From assembly GCA_012934845.2 (NCBI GenBank), contig WNNJ02000690.1:1-64000 (forward strand): a DNA stretch of 64,000 bases. Direction: 5' to 3'. Source of the stretch: Pomphorhynchus laevis (lineage: Eukaryota > Acanthocephala > Palaeacanthocephala > Echinorhynchida > Pomphorhynchidae). A program made the translations under genes and the position numbers. Each line of letters begins with the position of its first letter. Within the stretch, counting starts at the first letter, position 1. The notes beneath the pieces were generated by a model, which was given only the letters and a program-made list of their open reading frames with translations, did not search any database and was not told where the DNA came from. Of the stretch, positions 56,225 to 64,000 are shown piece after piece.

Positions 56225-58260
56225 CATTTAACATGCCCGCTACTTTTGGTAACCGTAGCCGTCTTTCTAGCGGAAACTTACCTTTTAAAATTCACATTTG
56301 AAGACTGGACCTATTAAACTTCAGTAAACTCATCGTCCACACTCTCAAGATTTCCATCGCACATGCTATTTCAATCCATAGTTTTCAGCTTCAAAGATTA
56401 TCGATGAATTATCGCAACTCATCAATACATGCTCTATGATCTCACAATTAATATTATGCGGTGTCTTTAACGCCATATACGCTTTGCCGCCATCTGAAAA
56501 ACTACAAAAACTGATCAACTACTTCGATACTGTTAACTTGGTTATATCCACTCCCTGCGAAGATTAGTCATATGAAGATAAAAGTAGCAGAAGCTGCATT
56601 GACTTCATTTTCTCAAATACCACAGTTCGCCAAACGCACTTAGACCTCGCTTCTGAATGGTCCCTTCTTCGTAATCATATGCACGTTTAATGCATAGTCA
56701 ACTATGATTTCAGATCAGCCTAAACCGAACCCATCTCGTTTTAGTTGACTTATTAAACTTTCTTCACTGAATCACTCCGCTATCAAGTACGCTATAACTC
56801 TTAGTATTTCTAGTGAATTGGATAATAGTTACACTATCATCTGCAATACATTGCTGACCGCTTGTACTATACGATCTAACGTTTCAACCTCTTCCATATT
56901 TCAATTTAAGCCCTCACAGATCAAGGCTTTTTAAACGGTACTAATTGCTATGGCTAAGGATCCAGAGTATATAAAATCCAAAAGAAGTGAATTCTGTCAA
57001 CTACGTCGCCAATACTGCAAGATTATGACCTATTACCGCAATGCTCGTCTTCGTTTAGAACATAGTCGGCTACGCCAGGCGGGACGATCACCATGGAAAA
57101 TTTTGTCTTCAAATTTCTAAGCAACTTATCGCATATCGCTTTCTAATTGATCAGATCATTTTAAGAACCTTCTACACTTGCCACTCAAACATGTATAGCC
57201 TCTCTCGACTAACCTAATAAGCCTTCATAAATACGGCAACTTCGACTCACGCAATGCATCATTTACTACCGAAGAGCTAAAAATATAAATGTTTCATATG
57301 GCTTATAACAAAACTGCTAGTCCGGATAATTTGTGTATTGAACATATAAGATCTTCCTTTTATTCTCTTTTAAGTTACTGGACTTTCTTTTCGGCAAACC
57401 AATTCCTCCTTTCTTTTCGGCAAACCAATTCCTCAATTCTGAAGGCGAAGATTCATCAAAGTACTTTATAAAGGAAAATGTGATACCTCCTCCGCCAACT
57501 ATTATCTTGGTATCACCTTTCTCAACCATACATAAAACTTCTTTACACATATCCTAGCAAATCGATTAAAGTCATTGCGCGAATTATTACTTCTAGCAGA
57601 TCAGTTTGGATTTCGTCGCCGATGCTCAACTATCGACTCTACCAAGGTGGTACGCAATCAGGGACTATCATGATTTGCTCGAAAATCCTCCATTTACGCC
57701 ATATTCAAAGACTTCAATAAAGCTTTCGACTCTGTCAATCGTGAACTACTGCTGTGTAAACTCGCTGCTCAAGCCAACTTTTATGGACGCTTCCTTCATT
57801 TCCTATGCTCAATTTTACGTCAGAGAACACTACGTATTCGATGACCTTCAATTCTCCGACCCTTTAAATGTAAACCGCGGAGTCATTCAAGGTGACTCAT
57901 TGAGCCCACTGCTATTCTCCTTTTTTAGCCGATCTACCTTCATGTTTTTGTGTAAACTCCATAGATATCATATCAGTTCTCTATGAGGATTATCTTGCCA
58001 TCATATCTCGTGATCTCATGAAACCGCATCTTTCTCTCAACGCATTAGATGCATTCTTAGAATAAATCAATTAGAGGTGAATATTGAGAAATCGAAAATT
58101 ATAAAATTTCGTAAGGTATGCCCTATTCGCCGTTCAGAGAAGCTATTACTTAATATAAACCCTCAGAATTATGTAAGAACTACACCCATTTAGGTATTCT
58201 GTATTCATCCAGATGATCATTCCAACTTCATCTTGACCGCAAAGCATCTAAAGTTGCAAT
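56225..58260 (+). mobile_element. LINE H: old EN-RT relic related to LINE G
   Basis: Traces on the plus strand: endonuclease pieces (LILCGVFNAIYALPPSEKL, SCIDFIFSNTTVRQTH near 56440-56640), linker (SKRSEFCQLRRQYCKIM, near 56980). RT pieces: QFGFRRRCSTID (about 57600), IYAIFKDFNKAFDSVNRELL (about 57690-57750), NRGVIQGDSLSPLLFSFF (57872-57925), then VNIEKSKIIKF near 58080. The FKDFNKAFD and IQGDSLSP boxes resemble LINE G (VDFTKAFD, IPQGDHISP). Frames change often and stops are frequent, so it is older than G. A 25 bp tandem duplication (TTTCTTTTCGGCAAACCAAT) lies at about 57384-57433. Confidence 0.65.
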
Positions 58261-58379
58261 TGCAACCCCCTATGCATCCAACATTGCTTCATTTTGCTCT
58301 ATTCGTATCACCCTTCATAACTGCAGATCAACATGCATATGTATGTATTGCCTCCAATCACGTAATTCCTTGCTTCGAG

Positions 58380-58500
58380 ATATTAATATCCTTAACTTTG
58401 TCCTTTGTCAATATCCTTAACGGATATTGTCCTTTGTCAATATTTGTACTTTGTCAATATTTATCCTTTGTCAATATCCTTAACGGATATTGACAAACTA
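58380..58500. repeat. Cluster of CCTTTGTCAATAT repeats ending in a near-palindrome
   Basis: CTTTGTCAATAT occurs four times in this interval, and TCCTTAACGGATATTG twice. The last part, TGTCAATATCCTTAACGGAT then ATTGACA, is an almost perfect 27 nt palindrome. It lies between the LINE H RT traces and the following tail sequence. Confidence 0.7.
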
Positions 58501-58941
58501 TATAGTCGTTAGCAATGGCGAAGGCATTTTGTATTTTCTCTGTTTTAATGTATATTTGGTGTTTTTATTTAGTTAAACCCCATGTTGAGATACAAAGATA
58601 CCAATAAATCCTCTCTACATTATTATTAATTATAAGCGCGAAATTGGCCAACAAGCGGGAAAGAAGTATCCGAAGTAAGATAAGCTTCTCCCTTGCGCGA
58701 TCAACATCAATATGTATTCTCAACCCGCGCTCAGCACTTTACCGGTTCTAGCACGGACAGCGGATCCATTCGGGGCTAATCATATCTGGTTAGCCCCGAA
58801 TGGGGCTAACTACGGAGTCGTTAGCCATGGAGAAGACACTGTATTTCCTGTGTTTTTATGTATATTTGGTGTTTGTATTTAGTTTAGCCCAATGTCGAAA
58901 TACAAAGATGATAATAAATTATCTCTACATTATTATATTCA
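58501..58941 (+). repeat. Two direct copies of a ~130 bp tail with AATAAA-type end
   Basis: 58501-58632 and 58810-58941 share AGTCGTTAGC, ATGTATATTTGGTGTTT, TTTAGTT and GATACAAAGAT/AATACAAAGAT. They also share AATAAAT and CTCTACATTATTAT. They are ~309 bp apart and look like 3' ends of one retroelement family. Between them, ATTCGGGGCTAA (58768) and its inverse TTAGCCCCGAAT (58790) form a hairpin with a 10 nt loop. Confidence 0.7.
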
Positions 58942-59350
58942 TTAGAATATAATTATTATATCATATATTAGAAGATTATAATATTAATATTTTAATATTA
59001 TTAAATACTAATAGTATATTAATATTATACTAATTATAATATCCTAATTATGCTAATATTATACTAATTATACTAATATTAATAATACTCATAATATAAT
59101 TCACATGTTGTTTAGTTGCAAAGGGATAATGTTTTTAAATGAATACAAGTTCGAGTATGTAAGCGCTGTTGATCAATACATAGCAGTATTTACAAATACA
59201 GGCGGAGTCTCGTGTATGGCACATAATTCTATTTGAGCAAAACTTTCCATGAAAACCGTCAAGATAAAATCTCATTATACATGCTCGCTTTCTTTGACTA
59301 CCAAACTCCCAAAGGTTCGGGAATTCAACATCAGGCGTAAATTAAATATC
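58942..59350. other. AT-rich spacer
   Basis: Simple A/T repeats around 58940-59100 (ATTATATAATATTA-type), then sequence with no recognised feature. Confidence 0.4.
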
Positions 59351-59600
59351 ACTATCCAGTAATAATTGCTTCGAACCCACGTGAAGGAAATTCCGCCGTC
59401 TCTATTAAGGCGAAACGCTTCTGCAGGATAAACGACAAGGGTTGCTCTTTAGTAAGATAAGCTAATTCCGAAGACGAAACCTTGCGGGACAAGCAATTTA
59501 ATAATTTAAGGAAATTCCATTTTATTCTATCAATTCGCTCAAAATTCAGAACAAACAAATCCTGCCAAATAGCAAAAAAACTCATAGGTAACCTATAAGA
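59351..59600 (-). mobile_element. Possible LINE RT C-terminal fragment
   Basis: The minus-strand frame 59585-59352 contains RIDRIKWNFLKLLNCLSRKV, which resembles the segment after the RT in several LINEs (I..VQ..FL....). No RT core adjoins it, so the call is weak. On the plus strand, just past it (59655-59812), a 50-codon helical frame (ELIQEATKMISKTPHREEIR) is also open and unassigned. Confidence 0.3.
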
Positions 59601-61255
59601 TATCGGCTAATCTATGAGTTAACCTATTGGTTTTGAAAATATTTCATGGCTGTAGGATAGTCTGTTGAACGTAAAAGATTGACCGAACTCATACAAGAAG
59701 CAACCAAAATGATTAGTAAAACTCCACATAGAGAAGAGATTAGAGCCAAGATAGCAGAATTGCGTACACATTTGCAAATTCATACCGTCATAGATAAAAA
59801 CATCATTTCGTGATACTCTACCACCTCCTTGGAATTTTTACACTTGTTTTCGATAGATTAACCTGCAAACCATTCGCCATACAATACAGTTTGAGCCTAA
59901 CCAATGCTGAACTTACATCGCTTATTTAATCTTATCTTATTTTATGCTAACTTATCACCTTCTCTATTGTAATTCCCATTATTATATTCCAACTCTAAGT
60001 GAATCTCGCTCTCTTCGAACGTCGATATATACATATCGCTGCTCTCCTACTTTGGAATTCCCTAACAGATCAACTGCGATCTTCATCCTCACTCTCTTTT
60101 TTCAAAACGCAACTACGTTCAATGCTTCTAAACGAGTAACTATTGCTTTTAATCCGTATCATTTTTGTAGGCTTGTAAGCACACAAAAAAACTTTCCTTC
60201 CTATATACATTGATTATTATATTAATGTAATATATTACATTTATTATAATATAATTATTATATCAAATATTAGCAGGATTATAATATTAATATTAATATA
60301 TTTTTAAATATTATATTAAGTATAAAATGAAATATTTCGTTTTTGGTTCATCTATTTTATCCCTGACTATGATAACAGTTAGCTCAACTAATATATTGGC
60401 CTCTTCCAACTCCACGCCTGAAAAGGTCAATTGCTTAAAAAAATTACAAACTTAGATTCTTGGTGAAATACCCATCATGTAATTACATTTAACTTTTACA
60501 AATTCCATGCATTATCATTTACCATTTCTAAAAATCATTTAACAAAAAAAGAGTATATCGTATACAATTATTTCAAATATCAAAAGTATTCGATCGATGA
60601 GAAATTTCGAGATGTTGCAATGATCGAATTTACATTTTATGGGAGCTTTCTTATAAGCATTTTACATTTCACGCAATCAAATTATTTTCACATTGATATA
60701 TGTGAATAAATAAAAAATACTTTTACTAGATAAAAATATCAAAGATATTCACCTTCGTTATATGCAAATCGATGTATTTTTGTAATTCATATAATAATTA
60801 GCTCAGAAGAGCTTCACTCTTGTGGAATAAAAGGTGTATATTATTTGTGTATTTGCGTAATAAAGGGCTTGATGCTATGACTAAAACTGATTTTTTACTT
60901 CACCTTTCATGATCTACGAATCTTCTGACTACTACATAATTTCGAGTGTATGTTGGGACTCGTAAAGAAGCAATTAATGTAGTATTTATAGATTTTGGTA
61001 ATACGCATAGTTAGGTTTGTCATGGCTATATTCTAAGCTAAGTACGGAATTCGATGTTGAGAGCTACTGGATTAATTGGGAGGCGATTTTTATCAACCCT
61101 AGTTTATTGAAATATAGATAAATACATTTATTAATTTTTTAAGTGGCTCATGCAGAACGGCCGCCTACAAGTCCACTGAAATAAAAAATGATGCGCCTGA
61201 AGTCCATATCATGTAGCCGACGTTCAAACGATGAAAAATTAGGATATCATTGCTA
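59601..61255. other. AT-rich DNA, no gene recognised
   Basis: Apart from the short helical open stretch near 59655-59812 and a motif-free frame at 59944-60213, nothing with family signal was seen. Confidence 0.4.
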
Positions 61256-62400
61256 GCTACATGGCCTGGTAACTCAGTAGAAAGGTGCAAATCATGAATT
61301 TAAAGGTAGTGAGGTTGTGCTGGCAAATAAGTTTAGGGGGTAATAGGGAGGACATTAGTGTTAGAAATGGAAAAATCGGTGGTTTTTCGAATGCGACGAA
61401 TGTCACGAAGAATAGGATAACCGGATCGAACCTTTTTAGTGCAAATGAAGATAACAAGAGATAAGCTCCGAGAAATGTTAGCAAATTCAAGCAAGGAAGG
61501 CGATGGTAATTGAAAAAGAGATTATGATAAGATTGATTCTGCATGCGGGAAGGGTGGACTAATGGTGGTAAATCGTGGGATTTACCACCATTCTAATGGA
61601 TGAAAAGTGCTGAGATAGGGTTCTAGGCAGGATAAAACCGAAACTATGAGATTAGTTAAGGATGAATTGGGTGCGGACGAATAGATAAGGATGTTATAAC
61701 ATTTGAATACTAAGCAAAGTGAACCGAGATCTCCAAGGAGAAGGAAGGACAAAATAGAACTACAGAACCTTGCGGTATACCACGGGGTATAGCGAAAGAT
61801 GTACCAATTGAATTGCCGAATGATACAGTGGCAGAACGGCCGATAAGATATGACGAAAAACATTAAAGAGTAGATGTGAAGAAGCCATTACGATATCGAA
61901 AGAGGCTAATGATAATAGAGTGATCTACATTGTCAAACGTCGACGACAAATCAAGCGAAATGACAAGGGAAGTTAACTGTTGATCACGAGTAAAGAGAAG
62001 ATCACCGATTGCCTTGTGACAAGTCGTTTAAGTGGGGCTATTTTTATGATATGCAGCTTGATATTGAAAAAGAGGTTTGACGAATTTAGGTAGGACATGA
62101 CTTGGCGCAAAATGAGTCTTTCAAAGAGTTTCGAAATAGTGAGAAGTAGTGAGATTGGACGGTAAGACGATGGAAGATTAGGGTAAGGGATTGGGATTTT
62201 AGCAGCGGCCATAGAGTGGTAGCCTTCCATGCAGCGGGGAAGATTTTTAGTTGAATACACAAGTGTAATAGTTTACAGAAGAAATATACTAGTGCGGGGG
62301 CAATAGATTTAAGAAGAGTTATTGGTAAGAGATCATGACGAGATGAAGAGTTGGGGATTCGAGATATCAGTACGGTAATTTCAGAAAACATGACGGGTAT
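61256..62400 (-). mobile_element. LINE B relative, minus strand, decayed
   Basis: Minus-strand reading: LPSSYRPISLLLTISKLFER (compare B SSYRPISLLPTLSKLLER), then LVISLDLSSTFDNVDHSIII, GRSATVSFGNSIGTSFAIPR, GIPQGSV. NLLTFLGAYLLL lies near 61490 (B: NLTFLGFHFDD). Upstream, PNSSSRHDLLPITLLKSIAP matches the pre-RT segment. Several frameshifts separate these blocks. Both ends are truncated. Confidence 0.7.
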
Positions 62401-63174
62401 TGGAAAATTTCAGTAAGGCATTATGTGACAACGACTGAAGAATAACCAAGAGGTGGAGAAGTACTAGTTAAGTTAAATGACGTTCTTTGAGCCGTCAAGT
62501 TTATAACGGTTATTGCCTACATTTTATGTGAAGTTATGTGAAGTTATTTTCAAGTTATATAAAGTTCTTTAAGCCGTCGAGCTCATAACGGTTATTGCCT
62601 GCAATTTTACAACTTAATTTAAGGCAGGTATGATAGACAAGCTTGATAGAATTTAATAGCTTGGATTTAAAACGTACTGATTAATGGATCATCTAGTTCC
62701 GTACGATACAACAAATTTTGATAATTGTAGACAGCTCTATAGATCTTGTTTCCAGCACTCATTCCATCGTATTTAATGTTAAGCATAATTCAGCTAATGA
62801 TAAAGAGATCAACATTCCAGAGAGTTATATTTAAAAGTCTATAATATTTTATTAAGTTAATGATACAAAATATGCTGAAAACTCTTGAATGACTCCTCTA
62901 TATACTAAAGAGGCTAGCAATATTTTAAAGATTGAAGCTTTTCTGTATTTTTGATTCTGATGAAATTCGTTAAAATGTTTTATTTTTAAAATCTATTTTA
63001 CACAAAGCAAAAGTTTGGAACAAGTCCGGAGAAAATGTGTGCAGGGCATGAATTTGCATTAAAATTTATTTAAAGTTATTGGTTTATTTATAAATTTATT
63101 TGTTCACATTTATTCCAATCTATATTTTGATAAGCTAAGGTGCGGTGCATTTGCCATCGAGAATGGCAAATTAA
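62401..63174. other. Spacer with a 44 bp direct duplication
   Basis: GTTCTTTGAGCCGTCAAG...ATAACGGTTATTGCCT (from about 62482) recurs with few changes from about 62564, separated by GTTATGTGAAGTTAT-type repeats. No gene was seen. Confidence 0.5.
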
Positions 63175-63199
63175 GATAAATTTATAAAATTATTTTTTT

Positions 63200-63617
63200 T
63201 AAGAATTTTTAAATATAAAATGTTAGAAATAAACAACAATTTTTGAAGTTATTTTTTAAGAATTTTTTAATATAAAATGTTAGAAATAAACAACAATTTT
63301 TAAAGTTATTTTTTAAGAATTTTTTAATATAAAATGTTAGAAATAAACAACAATTTTTGAAGTTATTTTTTAAGAATTTTTTAATATAAAATGTTAGAAA
63401 TAAACAACAATTTTTGAAGTTATTTTTTAAGAATTTTTTAATATAAAATGTTAGAAATGAATAAAAACATTTTTTGAAATTTATAAAATTATTTTTTAAG
63501 AATTTGTTAATATAAAATGTCCGAAATGAATAAAAACATTTTTTGAAATTTATAAAATTATTTTTTAAGAATTTTTTAATATAAAATGTCAGAAATAAAC
63601 AACAATTTTTGAAGTTA
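63200..63617. repeat. Satellite: seven units, period 57 bp then 69 bp
   Basis: TATAAAATGT starts at 63214, 63271, 63328, 63385, 63442, 63511 and 63580. That gives four 57 bp steps followed by two 69 bp steps. The longer units carry an added TTTATAAAATTA-type block and GAATAAAAACATTTTTTG in place of AACAACAATTTTTG. Units are nearly identical, so the array is young. Confidence 0.92.
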
Positions 63618-64000
63618 ATGAAACTATATACTCTAAAAATAATCAGTTGCTTGCTGAAATTAAGACGTCAGCAGTAAAGTTAATTATTATTTACTCGCCA
63701 AAGTTATTTAAAAATGCTAAAATAACACCCATCTATTAAATATTGGAATGAAAACAAATGCAAACCAATTACTAGTTAATCGAATGCTTTTGGGCCTCTG
63801 AACTTTGAATTAATCCATAAAATTCTTAAACAGATCGCATCCAGTTTGATCATATAGCGATAGCTTCTAAAATATTATCAATATCTACAATTATTTATAT
63901 TCAATACTCAAATTTGTGGTTTTCATAATACGCACACATTAAAACAAACCAGCAGTTACAAGTTTAAACAAAGCAGATGTTTAAAGTTGTGACAAGAAAA
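63618..64000. other. AT-rich end of window, nothing recognised
   Basis: No coding or repeat feature was identified after the satellite. Confidence 0.4.

Noticed and set aside
1-64000. CRISPR array, bacterial operon or rRNA genes
   Set aside because: The tandem repeats present are satellites or duplications without unique spacers, no rRNA sequence was recognised, and the spliced genes show a eukaryotic nuclear genome.

Overview
The window is AT-rich nuclear DNA from an animal, most likely an invertebrate. Two host genes have short ~50 bp introns alongside kilobase introns. The rest is mostly decayed retroelements: LINEs of the CR1, L2-like, RTE and unassigned clades, Penelope-like elements (PLE) with a GIY-YIG nuclease, and a tRNA-derived SINE. 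Nothing looks bacterial: there are no operons, ribosome-binding sites or CRISPR arrays. The species cannot be fixed from this sequence alone.

Layout. 0-7 kb: a three-unit ~370 bp tandem repeat, AT-rich DNA, and two PLE-type relics on opposite strands. 7-18.6 kb: a CR1-like LINE (A, minus strand) head-to-head with a nearly full-length L2-like LINE (B, plus strand), then a deleted B copy and an old CR1-like relic (C). 19-30 kb: small relics, a 5'-truncated LINE with an unbroken reverse transcriptase (D), a foldback repeat, and LINE E, whose ORF2 stays in one frame with four stops. 30.3-39.2 kb: a nested large inverted repeat. Its inner arms (about 790 bp) are almost identical and each carries the same 139-codon open frame. 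The left outer arm holds a SINE cluster. The interior holds a PLE fragment and an RTE insertion (F) with an open RT frame and 16 bp target-site duplications.

Host genes, 39.5-52.2 kb. A six-exon Rab-family GTPase (plus strand) converges with a six-exon TFIIE beta-subunit gene (minus strand, GTF2E2 homologue). Their stop codons are 79 bp apart. Both gene models keep reading frame across every junction. The second Rab intron carries a 404 bp near-perfect foldback and two copies of a dispersed AT-rich repeat. The fourth Rab intron carries a PLE-type RT relic. The 4.86 kb last-but-one TFIIE-beta intron holds two LINE relics.

52.9-64 kb: an RTE relic whose RT palm is deleted, a ~720 bp unit with 32 bp inverted ends, an old LINE (H), duplicated 3'-type tails, a minus-strand LINE B relative, and a 57/69 bp satellite. 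The two host genes are the only convincing cellular genes. I could not compute identities or search databases, so family names rest on motifs read by eye.
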